A stretch of DNA of 64,000 nt from Cardiobacterium hominis (GTDB taxonomy: Bacteria > Pseudomonadota > Gammaproteobacteria > Cardiobacteriales > Cardiobacteriaceae). Positions within the stretch are counted from its first letter, which is position 1, and each line of letters begins with the position of its first letter. This document shows positions 17,293-27,275 of the stretch, piece by piece. Location: the NCBI RefSeq assembly GCF_900637305.1, contig NZ_LR134365.1, positions 1,790,501 to 1,854,500 on the forward strand. The letters run 5' to 3'. The notes beneath the pieces were generated by a model, which saw only the letters and a list, made by a program, of their open reading frames with translations, was not told the DNA's origin and did no database searches. The translations under genes were made by a program, and so were the position numbers.

Positions 17293-17715
17293 ATGAAGCC
17301 AGTTCAGGAACGTTTACATATAGACGAATTAAAACGTGTTGAAAAGCAGACCAATACTTTGCTCAAGGCATGGCGCACCCTCAACAAGAATTATCGCCAG
17401 TTGCAGGAAGATTATGAAAAATTGAATATCCGCCATAATCTCACCGTGCAAGAGCATCAGGAAACCCTCTCCCAACGCGCCGAAGAATACCGGGCCGCAT
17501 TGGAGCAAGCCGACCAACGTTGGCGCAATCGTTACGACGATGACAAAGCGGCATGGGCGGCAGAAAGAGAAGCATTGATTACCGCCAATGCGCAAGCGCT
17601 GCAAAAGCAGGCGGAAGAATATCAGGAAGCCATGGATGCCTTGCAGGCAGAACTGGATCAGGCGAATCGCCGCAAGCAGGCCATGATTGATCGCATTCGC
17701 GGGGTGGAACAATGA
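17293..17715 (+). CDS. Coiled-coil protein upstream of zapA (ZapB-like candidate)
   Basis: 140 residues, almost entirely predicted coiled coil (about 10-135) rich in Glu, Gln, Ala and Arg. No signal peptide or membrane helix. The last four bases overlap the zapA start (ATGA). In other gammaproteobacteria a short coiled-coil gene (TIGR02449, about 65-70 residues, ZapB-like) sits in this position, so a divisome role is likely; this one is twice that size. Family membership is by position and coiled-coil nature only. Confidence 0.75.
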   Translation: MKPVQERLHIDELKRVEKQTNTLLKAWRTLNKNYRQLQEDYEKLNIRHNLTVQEHQETLSQRAEEYRAALEQADQRWRNRYDDDKAAWAAEREALITANAQALQKQAEEYQEAMDALQAELDQANRRKQAMIDRIRGVEQ

Positions 17716-18026
17716 GCAGAGAACCCATGAAAGTAAGCGTGCAGATTCTGGAGAATACCTATTCTTTAGGCTGTGAACCGCATGAGCGCAATATGCTGAT
17801 TGAAGCGGCAGATCAATTAAATGCGGCATTGTCCGATATGCGCCGCGAGAATCCGAAAGTCCCGACCGACCGCCTGATTGTCCTTTGCGCCCTGAAAATG
17901 ACCTATGACCTTTTACTGGAGCGACAAACGATTGCGCGTGAAGTCAGCATGGTCAATCAGGTCAGCGAACGACTGATTAGTGCTTTGAGTCAGGCGATTG
18001 CCGAAGAAAATTTGAGCGACAGTTAA
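17712..18026 (+). CDS. zapA: Cell division protein ZapA
   Basis: 104 residues. ZapA family: N-terminal KVSVQILENTYSLGCEPHE, LIEAADQLNAAL in the globular head, and a C-terminal helix for tetramerisation. It binds and bundles FtsZ at the division ring. It is translationally coupled to the coiled-coil gene. No 6S RNA is seen downstream, where E. coli carries ssrS. Confidence 0.92.
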   Translation: MSREPMKVSVQILENTYSLGCEPHERNMLIEAADQLNAALSDMRRENPKVPTDRLIVLCALKMTYDLLLERQTIAREVSMVNQVSERLISALSQAIAEENLSDS

Positions 18027-18038
18027 ACGCTTGCACGC

Positions 18039-18063
18039 ATCCCCGCATTGGCGGGGATTTTTT
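18039..18063 (+). terminator. Intrinsic terminator after zapA
   Basis: Stem ATCCCCGC / GCGGGGAT with ATTG loop and a T-run, 13 bases past the stop. Confidence 0.85.
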
Positions 18064-18079
18064 ATTTAAGGAGGCTTTT

Positions 18080-18607
18080 ATGAAAATCCTTTTTTTAACT
18101 ATGGCATTATTGGCAATGACTACCGCGCAAGCGCAATCTGCCACGCCAACGGCGAATGACGCGCAGTATCAGCAGAAAATTGAACAAGTCTTTCGCGGCG
18201 CGGAATTGGATCGTTCCATTCAGGTTTATCCGAAAGCAGAACTTGCCACCTGGGATCGGGAAAAGGCCGCAGGCGGGGAGGGCGCATTGCTCGGCCAATT
18301 CGCTTATACGCGCAAACAGACGAATGAAAAAGATGCTTTTCGTGAAATCGGCTGGCTGACATTACCTCCGGGGGCGTCGATTGGCTTACATAAGCACGAC
18401 AATAATGAAGACGTCTATATCATCATTTCCGGCCAGGGCATTTTTACCGATAGCAACGGCAAAGAAACGGAAGTCAAAGCGGGCGATATCACCATTGCCC
18501 GGCCGGGGCAAAGTCATGCGCTGAAAAACGCAGGCGAGGAGCCGCTAGTATTTCTCGATTTGATCGCGCAGACCGTACCGCCTGCGGCAAATCCGGCGGC
18601 ACAGTAA
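18080..18607 (+). CDS. Periplasmic cupin-domain protein
   Basis: 175 residues. Signal peptide MKILFLTMALLAMTTAQAQS. A single cupin barrel (about 85-165): PGASIGLHKHDNNEDVYIIISGQG is cupin motif 1 with metal-type His residues and Glu (HxH...E), and the PGQSHALKNAG segment is motif 2 with the last His. AAGGAGG precedes the ATG. Enzymatic activity is unknown; metal binding is inferred. Confidence 0.85.
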   Translation: MKILFLTMALLAMTTAQAQSATPTANDAQYQQKIEQVFRGAELDRSIQVYPKAELATWDREKAAGGEGALLGQFAYTRKQTNEKDAFREIGWLTLPPGASIGLHKHDNNEDVYIIISGQGIFTDSNGKETEVKAGDITIARPGQSHALKNAGEEPLVFLDLIAQTVPPAANPAAQ

Positions 18608-18627
18608 GCGCGTTTTTTGGTAGGATA

Positions 18628-18662
18628 GCCGCCGCTTTCGCGTAGGGGTTGAACGCGGCGGC
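18628..18662 (+). promoter_or_regulatory. Stem-loop in the metK leader
   Basis: GCCGCCGC (18628-18635) pairs perfectly with GCGGCGGC (18655-18662) around a 19-base loop, 31 bases before the metK ATG. A following CTTCC could pair weakly with the GGAG of the ribosome-binding site. It matches no SAM riboswitch class that I can confirm. A simple terminator for the cupin gene is less likely because no T-run follows. Confidence 0.4.
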
Positions 18663-18693
18663 GCTTCCATCAACATATTGCAAGGAGAACGGC

Positions 18694-19839
18694 ATGAGCC
18701 ACTATCTATTTACATCCGAATCGGTATCCGAAGGGCATCCTGACAAAATCGCCGACCAGATTTCCGATGCAGTCTTGGACGCCATCATCGCCCAGGACAA
18801 ACACGCGCGCGTCGCCTGCGAAACGCTGATTAAAACCGGCATGGTCGTCCTCGCCGGCGAGGTGACAACCTCCGCCTGGGTCGATCTGGAAGATCTGGTG
18901 CGCAAGACCGTGGTCGATATCGGCTACAACAGCTCCGACATTGGTTTTGACGGCTCCACCTGCGGCGTCTTCAACGCCATCGGCAAGCAGTCTTCCGACA
19001 TCGCGCAAGGCGTTGACCGCGAAGAAAAACGCAAACAGGGGGCAGGCGACCAGGGACTGATGTTCGGCTACGCCTGCGACGAAACGCCGACGCTGATGCC
19101 AGCGCCTATCATGTACGCACACCGCCTCGTCGAGCGGCAGGCGCAAGTGCGCCGCGATGGCGTGCTGCCGTGGCTGCGTCCGGACGCGAAATCACAAGTC
19201 ACCTTCCGCTATGAAGACGACAAAATCACCGGCATTGACGCCGTCGTCCTCTCCACCCAGCACGACCCGGACATCTCGCTGAAAGACCTGCAAGAAGCGG
19301 TACGCGAGCTGATTATCGACAAAGTCCTGCCCGCCGAGTGGCTGGACAGCAAAACCAAATTCCACATCAACCCCACCGGCAAATTCGTCATCGGCGGTCC
19401 GGTAGGCGACTGCGGCCTCACCGGGCGCAAAATCATCGTCGATACCTACGGCGGTTCGGCGCACCACGGCGGCGGCGCGTTCTCCGGCAAGGATCCGTCC
19501 AAAGTGGATCGCAGCGCTGCTTACGCCGGGCGTTATGTGGCGAAAAACATCGTCGCCGCCGGTCTTGCCAAACGTTGCGAAATCCAGGTGTCTTACGCCA
19601 TTGGCGTCGCTGAGCCGACTTCGGTCATGGTCAATACCTTCGGCACCGGCACCATTGCCGACGAGGAAATCGTCAAGCGCGTGCGGGCGGTGTTTGACCT
19701 CACCCCTTACGGCATTATCGAAATGCTTGACCTCATCCGCCCGATTTACCGCCAAACCGCCGCTTACGGCCACTTTGGCCGCGAACTGCCGGACTTTACC
19801 TGGGAAAAAACCGACCGCGCTGCCGCGCTGAAAGGATAA
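18694..19839 (+). CDS. metK: S-adenosylmethionine synthetase
   Basis: 381 residues, the standard length. Makes S-adenosylmethionine from methionine and ATP in the cytosol. Signatures: [15 protein letters not shown], the [12 protein letters not shown] hexapeptide-type motif, and [16 protein letters not shown]. The start at 18694 has AAGGAGAACGGC before it; an upstream in-frame start at 18649 runs through the leader hairpin and is rejected. Confidence 0.97.
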   Translation: MSHYLFTSESVSEGHPDKIADQISDAVLDAIIAQDKHARVACETLIKTGMVVLAGEVTTSAWVDLEDLVRKTVVDIGYNSSDIGFDGSTCGVFNAIGKQSSDIAQGVDREEKRKQGAGDQGLMFGYACDETPTLMPAPIMYAHRLVERQAQVRRDGVLPWLRPDAKSQVTFRYEDDKITGIDAVVLSTQHDPDISLKDLQEAVRELIIDKVLPAEWLDSKTKFHINPTGKFVIGGPVGDCGLTGRKIIVDTYGGSAHHGGGAFSGKDPSKVDRSAAYAGRYVAKNIVAAGLAKRCEIQVSYAIGVAEPTSVMVNTFGTGTIADEEIVKRVRAVFDLTPYGIIEMLDLIRPIYRQTAAYGHFGRELPDFTWEKTDRAAALKG

Positions 19840-19857
19840 TCCCGGAATTCACCACCG

Positions 19858-19886
19858 ACCGCCGAAGAAACCCTTCGGCGGTTTTT
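19858..19886 (+). terminator. Intrinsic terminator after metK
   Basis: ACCGCCGAAG / CTTCGGCGGT stem with a five-base loop and a T-run. Confidence 0.88.
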
Positions 19887-19950
19887 GATTAAGCCGCCTG
19901 CGGCGCCAGCGGAAAAATGCGCGCCATCTATCAAACGTCAGGAGTTCATC

Positions 19951-20565
19951 ATGCAGGGTCAATTGTGGATTGTTGCGGCGCCGTCCGGAGGCGGTAAGAC
20001 CAGCCTCATCGCCGAAGCGGTGCGGACGCTGGATAACGTCGTCGAAAGCGTGTCGCACACCACGCGCGCCGCAAGACCGGGCGAAGTCGAAGGCGTGCAT
20101 TACTACTTCGTCGAACCGGCGCAGTTCCAGGCGATGATTGACGCCGATGGCTTCCTTGAATACGCGCAGGTCTTCCATAACGCCTACGGCACGGCGGCGG
20201 CATCCGTTGATGCGCTCTTGGCGGCGGGCAAGGACGTTATCTTGAGCATTGACTGGCAAGGCGCGCAGCAAGTCATGGCGCGACGGCCGGATACGCGCTC
20301 CGTGTTTCTCCTGCCGCCATCGCTGGAAGCGCTGCGCGAACGCCTGACCGCGCGCGGCCAGGACAATCCGGACATCGTCGCGCAACGCATGGCGGAAGCG
20401 GAAGAACAAATCAGCCATTACCGGGCGTTTGAATTTGTTATTGTCAACGAAGACTTCCAGCGCGCGGCAGGCGAATTGCAGGCGTTGATACTATACGACC
20501 GTCTGCGCCGCACGCGCCGCGAAGCGGATTTACAACCGCTACTGAGACAATTGGGGCAGGAGTAG
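19951..20565 (+). CDS. gmk: Guanylate kinase
   Basis: 204 residues, usual length. Phosphorylates GMP to GDP. P-loop APSGGGKTSL (about 9-18), SHTTRAARPGEVEGVHYYFV for GMP binding, and IDWQGAQQV. The start at 19951 has AGGAG upstream. It is a single gene with its own terminator; rpoZ, its partner in many gammaproteobacteria, is not adjacent. Confidence 0.96.
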   Translation: MQGQLWIVAAPSGGGKTSLIAEAVRTLDNVVESVSHTTRAARPGEVEGVHYYFVEPAQFQAMIDADGFLEYAQVFHNAYGTAAASVDALLAAGKDVILSIDWQGAQQVMARRPDTRSVFLLPPSLEALRERLTARGQDNPDIVAQRMAEAEEQISHYRAFEFVIVNEDFQRAAGELQALILYDRLRRTRREADLQPLLRQLGQE

Positions 20566-20609
20566 TTGCAGGTTGGGTTAGGGCAACAGATAGCCTTTCA
20601 GTCTTTCCA

Positions 20610-20641
20610 GCACCGCTTTTACGTTGGCGGTGCCGTTTTTT
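20610..20641 (+). terminator. Intrinsic terminator after gmk
   Basis: Stem GCACCGC / GCGGTGC with loop and a T-run; it overlaps the 3' end of the converging dctP-like gene. Confidence 0.65.
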
Positions 20642-21599
20642 CTTGTTCTTCCGCCCATCTGTCAAGCATGGCGCGATAGTCGCTCGCTTTTGCCCAGGCA
20701 GCAACTTCTGCCGCGCTCAGTTCGCGCAGGGTTACGCCTTTTTCTTGCGCGGTTTTGAGGATTTGCGCGTAGTTTTCGTCCATGATTTTGCCCAGCTCGG
20801 CATAGGATTTGTCGGCGGCGCGGGCAATGGCGGCTTTGTCTTCTTCGCTTAGGCTCGCCCATTTTGGGTTGCTGATGACCACCGGGTAGATGTGTCCCAG
20901 CCAAAAGTCGCGCGAGACCAGCGCGTAGGGCGCGTGTTCGTAGGCTTTGATGTCGATGGCGCTGTCGATATTGACCATCAGGCCGTGGATTTCGCCGTTC
21001 TTCAGTTTGGCGTAGGTTTCTTCGCCCCAGCGGCTGTTGGTCGGGGTTGCACCCGCGTTTTTCAGGAATTCGCGGTACCAGAAGCTGGCGGTGCGCCAGG
21101 TCTGGCCTTTGATGTCGTCCAGGCTTTGCAGCGGTTTGACGCTGAAGAAGGCGACGGGGTAGCCGGTGGCAATCAGCAGCGGGGTTACGCCGTTTTTCTG
21201 GTATTCGGCGGTGAGTTCGGGGATGTCGGCGTAGATGCGGCGCAGGGTTTGCACTTGGGCGTCGCCGCTGGGGCCTGTCATGAAGCCTTTGAACAGTTGG
21301 TGCAGCGGCAGTTGTTGCAGGCTGTATTCGGGGACGGCGACGATGAGGTCGGTTTTGTGGTCGGCGATGGCTTGCAGTTCGTCGTGTGCTTTGGCGATGC
21401 TGCCGCCCCAATGCGGCTCGATTTTGATGCGCCCCTGGCTTTCGCTTTCGATGTTTTTGAAGAAGACGTCGTTGATGAAGCGGGTGCGCATGTTGCCGTA
21501 GGGCTCGTGGTCGCTGTAGCACAGCACGGTTTCTGCCTGCGCCGCGCCAAGTAATCCGGCGGCAAGGCAGAGGGCGGTGAGGGTTTGTTTGAGGGTCAT
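20619..21599 (-). CDS. TRAP-type (DctP family) solute-binding protein
   Basis: 326 residues. Signal peptide (MTLKQTLTALCLAAGLLGAAQA) and a DctP/DUF-type periplasmic binding fold: an N-terminal lobe with KAHDELQAIADHKTDLIV, and in the middle DDIKGQTWRTASFWYREFLKN-like sequence, the region that in DctP proteins holds the carboxylate-binding Arg. No DctQ or DctM membrane genes are adjacent. It follows the membrane-anchored PstS-like gene by 12 bases and is likely co-transcribed. The ligand is unknown; an organic acid is typical for the family. Confidence 0.82.
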   Translation of the reverse strand: MTLKQTLTALCLAAGLLGAAQAETVLCYSDHEPYGNMRTRFINDVFFKNIESESQGRIKIEPHWGGSIAKAHDELQAIADHKTDLIVAVPEYSLQQLPLHQLFKGFMTGPSGDAQVQTLRRIYADIPELTAEYQKNGVTPLLIATGYPVAFFSVKPLQSLDDIKGQTWRTASFWYREFLKNAGATPTNSRWGEETYAKLKNGEIHGLMVNIDSAIDIKAYEHAPYALVSRDFWLGHIYPVVISNPKWASLSEEDKAAIARAADKSYAELGKIMDENYAQILKTAQEKGVTLRELSAAEVAAWAKASDYRAMLDRWAEEQEKTAPPT

Positions 21600-21611
21600 G
21601 GTTGGCTCTTT

Positions 21612-22808
21612 TTAAGGGTTGGTTGCGGGTTCGGTGAACGGTATGTAGCCGGTTTTTTGCACCAGCTCCTGCCCCTGCGGCGATTGTACCCAGGCGAGCA
21701 GTTTGCGTACGTTGTCGTTTTCCCGGCCGATGACGGTGACGGCGTAGAAGTCGTTGGTGAAGGGGTAGTTGCCCGCGCGGATGTTGGCGTGGTTGGGGGC
21801 GATGCCGTCGATTTGCAGCAGTTTGATTTCTTTTTTTGCGGTCATCTGCGTGCTGTAGAAGAGGAAGGAGTAGCCGATGGCGTCGCTGAAGTTGTAGTAG
21901 TCGGAGACGCGGTCGATGATGCCGCCCATGTCGCCCGCGACGTCTTCGCGCGGTGCGGCTTGCAGCGGTGTGTCGCCCATGATTTTTTGCAGGGCGGTTT
22001 GTGAGCCGGAGTTTTCCGGGCGCTGGAAGGCGCGGATGCGCTGGTCGTGTCCGCCGACTTCGCGCCAGTTGGTGAGGCTGCCGGAGTAGATTTGCCGGAT
22101 TTGCGCGACGCTGAGGCCGTCCACTGGGTTTTGGGCGTTCACGAAGAAGACGAAGGCTTCTTTGCCAATCGGCGTGAGATGCAGCTCGATGCCCAGTTCT
22201 TGGGCTTTTGCCTGATGCGCTTTGGAGGGCGCCGGGACGAAGATGATGTCCACTTGTCCGGCGAACAGCCGCTCGTAGGCCTCGCCGGTTTTGCTCAAGT
22301 TCACATAGTCAGAATAGTATTCGCCCGCTTTGAGCGGGTAGGTGGCTTGGGCGAAGGCGGCATAGATGGGGTAAAGCGCGGTCGAGCCGTCCAGCTTCGG
22401 GTAGGGCGCTTGCAGGGTGAGCGTGGCGGGGACGTCGAGTTTGGCGAGTTTGTTGTCGGCGTCCTGCGGGTTGTATTGCCATTGGTTGATTTCGGCGGGG
22501 ACGCTGATGCTGCTCAGGTATTCGCGGTAAAGCTCGTGGCCAAGCGGATACAGCACGGCGACGCCCGCGCCGGACAGGATGGCGAGCCATGCCAGGCACG
22601 TTTTGCGGCCAAACAGCGGGTGTTTGTAACCGCGTACCCATAAGGTGATGTAACCGCCGATCAGCACAGGAAGTCCGAATACTGCCCACATGGGGATGCC
22701 GATAAAGAGCAGCAGGATAGCGCCGTAAAAACTGCCCGCCAGCAAGGCGAGCAGACCGAGAATGAAGAAGAAGGTGTACCAGCCGCTGCGTTTTGGGGTT
22801 TGGCTCAT
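21612..22808 (-). CDS. Membrane-anchored PstS-like substrate-binding protein
   Basis: 398 residues. The start at 22808 (MSQTPKRSG) is chosen for GGAG upstream. Residues about 10-115 form three or four hydrophobic helices; the rest (about 130-398) is a phosphate-binding-protein-like domain: DGSTALYPIYAAFA, GQVDIIFVPAPS, GLSVAQIRQIYSG..TNW, RPENSGSQTALQKIMG and YPFTNDFYAVT. These are the family's ligand-loop regions. No pst permease genes are nearby. The arrangement suggests a tethered sensor or presenter rather than a free binding protein (inference). Confidence 0.82.
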   Translation of the reverse strand: MSQTPKRSGWYTFFFILGLLALLAGSFYGAILLLFIGIPMWAVFGLPVLIGGYITLWVRGYKHPLFGRKTCLAWLAILSGAGVAVLYPLGHELYREYLSSISVPAEINQWQYNPQDADNKLAKLDVPATLTLQAPYPKLDGSTALYPIYAAFAQATYPLKAGEYYSDYVNLSKTGEAYERLFAGQVDIIFVPAPSKAHQAKAQELGIELHLTPIGKEAFVFFVNAQNPVDGLSVAQIRQIYSGSLTNWREVGGHDQRIRAFQRPENSGSQTALQKIMGDTPLQAAPREDVAGDMGGIIDRVSDYYNFSDAIGYSFLFYSTQMTAKKEIKLLQIDGIAPNHANIRAGNYPFTNDFYAVTVIGRENDNVRKLLAWVQSPQGQELVQKTGYIPFTEPATNP

Positions 22809-22990
22809 GGGGGCTCCGAGTGATGTGAAAAGCGCAAGGATAGGGAAAAAACTGCGATGACGCCACGATAAAACGGCATGCGGCGCGCCGTTTGGCGTGC
22901 AATACGCTAAACTCTCGCACCGCACATCCGTTATTTTTTCCTAATCCCACGAAATTTCTCCAAGCCAACGGTCTGCCGCATCCTTATGTG

Positions 22991-23572
22991 ATGCTTTTTC
23001 TCGCGCCGCTTTTTTGGGCGACCAGCAATGTTACCGGCAAGCTCGGCAAGGCGTGGTTGTCGCCGTATGCGTTCACGTTTTGGCGCTGGCTGTTGGCAAC
23101 GGCGCTGCTTTCGTTGCTGTTCCGCCGCCAGATTCGCGCCGACTGGCCACAGTTGAAGGCGCGGGCGGGGTGGCTGTTCGTCGTCGGCGGCAGCGGTTTT
23201 GCGCTGTTCAATGTGGTGCTGTATGGCGCTTTTGCCCGTGGCGCGAGTGTGGTCAATGTGTCGATGATTACCGCGCTGATTCCGCTCGCGGTGTTGTTGG
23301 TGGATGTAGGTTTTTTGCGCGGGCGGGCGCATCCGCTGCAATGGCTGGGGGGGCGCTGTCGTTTGTCGGCGTGCTGTGGCTGGTGAGCAGGGGCGAGCCG
23401 CGCGGCGCTGACGATGAACCTGCTACCGGTGTTCGGCGCGCTGGTTGGCGTCGCGGTGTTTGCCGATGAGCGTTTGGGCGGTTATGTGTTGGTCGCGCTG
23501 GCGTTGGTCGCGGCGGGGATTGGGCTTTCGGAATGGGGCGCCATGCGTCTGGCATTCAGGCGGGGGGCGTAA
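22991..23572 (+). pseudogene. DMT/EamA transporter remnant: frameshift in a G-run plus internal deletion
   Basis: The first EamA domain reads from MLFLAPLFWATSNVTGKLG to LQWLGG, then loses frame at a run of seven G (23347-23353); eight G would restore WLGGALSFVGVLWLVSRGEP. Soon after, most of the second EamA domain is missing. The 3' end resumes with MNLLPVFGALVGVAVFADE and VAAGIGLSEWGAM, in the original frame. Intact relatives have about 290 residues and ten helices; this has room for about 190. The start is uncertain (in-frame alternatives exist upstream). Confidence 0.82.
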
Positions 23573-23617
23573 TAGAATGCGCGCCTTTTCGTAAGTCAAT
23601 CAATTCAAGAGGAATCT

Positions 23618-24352
23618 ATGGCCGGTCACAGTAAATGGGCAAATATCAAACACAAGAAAGCAAAGGAAGACGCCAAGCGCGGCAAGGTGTTCACCCGCCT
23701 GATCCGCGAGCTGACGATTGCCGCGCGCCACGGCGGCTCGGATGCCAGCAGCAACCCGCGGCTGCGTCTCGCCATTGCCAAGGCGCAGGCGGAAAACATG
23801 ACCAAGGACACGATGGAGCGCGCCATCAAGCGCGGCGCGGGCGAGCTGGAAGGCGCGCAGATGGAGGAAATCCGCTACGAGGGCTACGGCCCGGGCGGGG
23901 TCGCGGTGATGGTGGATTGTCTCACCGACAATAAAAACCGCACTGTCGGCGAGGTGCGCCATGCGTTCACGAAAGCGGGCGGCAACCTCGGCACCTCCGG
24001 CTCGGTCGCGTTTCAGTTCACCGAGCGCGGCGTGCTGTTCTTTGAAAAAGTCGCCAATGAAGATGCCTTTATGGAAGTCGCGCTCGATGCAGGCGCCGCC
24101 GATTTGGAAATTGACGAGAACGGCGCCGAGGTACTGACCGCGCCGGAAGATTACGCCGCCGTTTACGACGCGCTGGTCGCCGCCGGATTCACTCCGGACG
24201 AGAGCGAGGTAACGATGCGCGCCGACAATCTCTCGCCCGTCTCCGCCGATGATGCCGACAAGGTGATGCGCCTGATTGAGCGGCTGGAGGAGCTGGACGA
24301 CGTGCAGAGCGTCTATACCAACGCTGATTTCCCGGAAGATTTCGCCGGCTGA
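23618..24352 (+). CDS. yebC: YebC/PmpR (TACO1) family protein
   Basis: 244 residues, normal length. N-terminal [22 protein letters not shown] and [11 protein letters not shown] are diagnostic. YebC proteins act as transcriptional regulators and, in more recent work, as ribosome-associated factors that ease polyproline stalling. AGAGGAATCT precedes the ATG. It heads a run with ruvC, ruvA and ruvB, the usual gammaproteobacterial order. Confidence 0.95.
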   Translation: MAGHSKWANIKHKKAKEDAKRGKVFTRLIRELTIAARHGGSDASSNPRLRLAIAKAQAENMTKDTMERAIKRGAGELEGAQMEEIRYEGYGPGGVAVMVDCLTDNKNRTVGEVRHAFTKAGGNLGTSGSVAFQFTERGVLFFEKVANEDAFMEVALDAGAADLEIDENGAEVLTAPEDYAAVYDALVAAGFTPDESEVTMRADNLSPVSADDADKVMRLIERLEELDDVQSVYTNADFPEDFAG

Positions 24353-24356
24353 TACG

Positions 24357-24881
24357 ATGGCGCTTTCCCGCCGTGTGCTTGCCATTGACCCCGGCTCGCG
24401 CGTGACCGGCTACGGCATTATTGATGTCCTCGGGCAGGAAGTGCGCTACGTCGATAGCGGCTGCATCCGCCTCGCCGACGAAGAAATGCCGCTGCGCCTG
24501 ATGATGATTCACCAGGGCATCACCGAGCTGATTCGCAGCTACCGCCCACAGGAGTTCGCGATAGAGGCCATCTTCGTCCACAAAAACCCGGCGTCGGCGC
24601 TGAAACTGGGGCAGGCGCGCGGCGTCGCCATTTGCGCGGCGGTGCTGGCGCAGTTGCCCGTCGCCGAATATGCGGCGAAAAGCATCAAGCAGGCGGTGGT
24701 CGGCAAGGGCGGCGCGGAAAAAACGCAGGTGCAACACATGGTGAAAATTCTCTTGAACCGCAGCGGCGTCATCCAAAGCGACGCCGCCGACGCGCTCGCC
24801 GTCGCGCTGACCCACGCGCACCACCTGCAAACGCAAAGACGGCAACAACTGGCGGGGCTTGCCACCGCCTGGGAGCAATAA
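24357..24881 (+). CDS. ruvC: Holliday junction resolvase RuvC
   Basis: 174 residues. RNase H-fold endonuclease that cuts Holliday junctions. Catalytic acidic residues: D11 in [13 protein letters not shown]70 in [11 protein letters not shown], and the Asp pair in [25 protein letters not shown] is the family signature. It starts 4 bases after the yebC stop and abuts ruvA. Confidence 0.96.
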   Translation: MALSRRVLAIDPGSRVTGYGIIDVLGQEVRYVDSGCIRLADEEMPLRLMMIHQGITELIRSYRPQEFAIEAIFVHKNPASALKLGQARGVAICAAVLAQLPVAEYAAKSIKQAVVGKGGAEKTQVQHMVKILLNRSGVIQSDAADALAVALTHAHHLQTQRRQQLAGLATAWEQ

Positions 24882-25471
24882 ATGATCGCCTATCTGCGCG
24901 GCACGGTGCTGGTCAAACAGGCCGGGCAAATCATCCTTGAAACCGGCGGCGTCGGCTACGAACTGGCGGTGCCGCTGTCCGTGCTGGAGCGCGTGCATGA
25001 GGGGCAGGAAGCGGCGCTGTTTGTCCATCATGCGGTGCGCGACGACGGCCATTACCTCTACGGTTTTCACACCCTGGAACAGCGCAGCTGGTTCCGCGAA
25101 CTCATCCGCGTCAGCGGTATCGGCCCAAAAATCGCCCTGCTCATCCTCTCCGGTTTCGACGTGGAAATGCTAGCGCAGACCGTGCGCGCGCAAGACAGCG
25201 CCGCGCTGGTAAAACTGCCCGGCGTCGGCAAGAAAACCGCCGAGCGCCTTTTGGTGGAATTAAATGACCGCGTCGGCAGATTGCCCACCGCGGGCGGGGC
25301 AGGGCAGGGCAGTATCCTGCGCCCGGCTTCCGCGCGGCTGGACGCCGAAGAAGCGCTGGTCGCGCTGGGCTACAAACCGGCAGAAGCGGCGCAACTCATC
25401 GAGCGCGTCGGCGATGATGACGCCGACACCGACACCCTTATCCGTCGCGCCCTGCAACTCAAATTCAAAAC

Positions 25472-25475
<4 letters not shown>
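24882..25475 (+). CDS. ruvA: Holliday junction branch migration complex subunit RuvA
   Basis: 197 residues. N-terminal OB fold (MIAYLRGTV), two helix-hairpin-helix motifs ([12 protein letters not shown] and [12 protein letters not shown]), and a C-terminal UBA-like domain that binds RuvB. It directly follows ruvC; the stop overlaps ruvB by 4 bases. Confidence 0.96.
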
Positions 25476-26482
<1,007 letters not shown>

Positions 26483-26543
26483 CCTTGCCCGGACGCGCCA
26501 ACGTTACACTACCGCAACCCCGCAAACACAAAGGAGACTGACC

Positions 26544-27275
26544 TTGCAACCGACCGCAGAAACCGGACTGTCCGTATCGCGCCTCATCGGCGACGCCAGC
26601 ATCCCGGTCAAAGTCATCATGCTCATCCTCTTCATGATGTTCCTCACCACCCTCTTTATCACCGGCAAAAAATACGTCCAGTTCCTGCGACTGCGCCACA
26701 AAATCAAACAATTCGACCGCACCTTCTGGTCGGGCAACGACCTTGAAGTCCTCTACGCCGGTTACGAAAAACGCCATCCGGAAAGCATAGAGCGCGTCTT
26801 CACCGACGGCTTCCGCGAATTCATGCAATTCCAGGGCAACAGCCTCGACAACCCGGACGTCATCGTCCACAACTGCCGCCGCGCCATGACCGCCGCACTC
26901 AACCGCGAAAGCTCGCGCCAGGAACGCGGCCTGAACCTGCTCGCCACCATCGGTTCCTCCGCGCCCTACATCGGCCTGCTCGGCACCGTGTACGGCATCA
27001 TGAACTCCTTCATCGCCATCGGCGGCGCACAAAGCGCCAGCATCTCCAGCGTCGCGCCGGGCATCGCCGAAGCGCTGATTGCCACCGCCATCGGCCTGCT
27101 CGCGGCGATACCGTCCGTGCTGTCGTACAACTACTTCGTCGCCCACTCCGAAAGCCTCACCGTTGAGTACGACGCCTTCATCGAAGAATTCTCCAACCTC
27201 CTGCAACGACAAATCATCCTCGCCCGCGACTACCAACGCCGCCAGCAACAAGCCCAGCCGAGAAAACCCGCATGA
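26544..27275 (+). CDS. tolQ: TolQ, proton-channel subunit of the Tol-Pal system
   Basis: 243 residues from a TTG start at 26544, chosen because AAAGGAG lies 8 bases before it and the peptide QPTAETGLSVSRLIGDAS restores the normal N-terminus; the first ATG would cut into helix 1. Three membrane helices, with GLLGTVYGIMNSF and AEALIATAIGLLAAIP as ExbB/TolQ signatures. ybgC, normally just upstream, is absent. Overlaps tolR by 4 bases. Confidence 0.93.
   Translation: MQPTAETGLSVSRLIGDASIPVKVIMLILFMMFLTTLFITGKKYVQFLRLRHKIKQFDRTFWSGNDLEVLYAGYEKRHPESIERVFTDGFREFMQFQGNSLDNPDVIVHNCRRAMTAALNRESSRQERGLNLLATIGSSAPYIGLLGTVYGIMNSFIAIGGAQSASISSVAPGIAEALIATAIGLLAAIPSVLSYNYFVAHSESLTVEYDAFIEEFSNLLQRQIILARDYQRRQQQAQPRKPA

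Noticed and set aside
18027-18079. 6S RNA expected after zapA
   Set aside because: Gap is only 53 bases and holds just a terminator.
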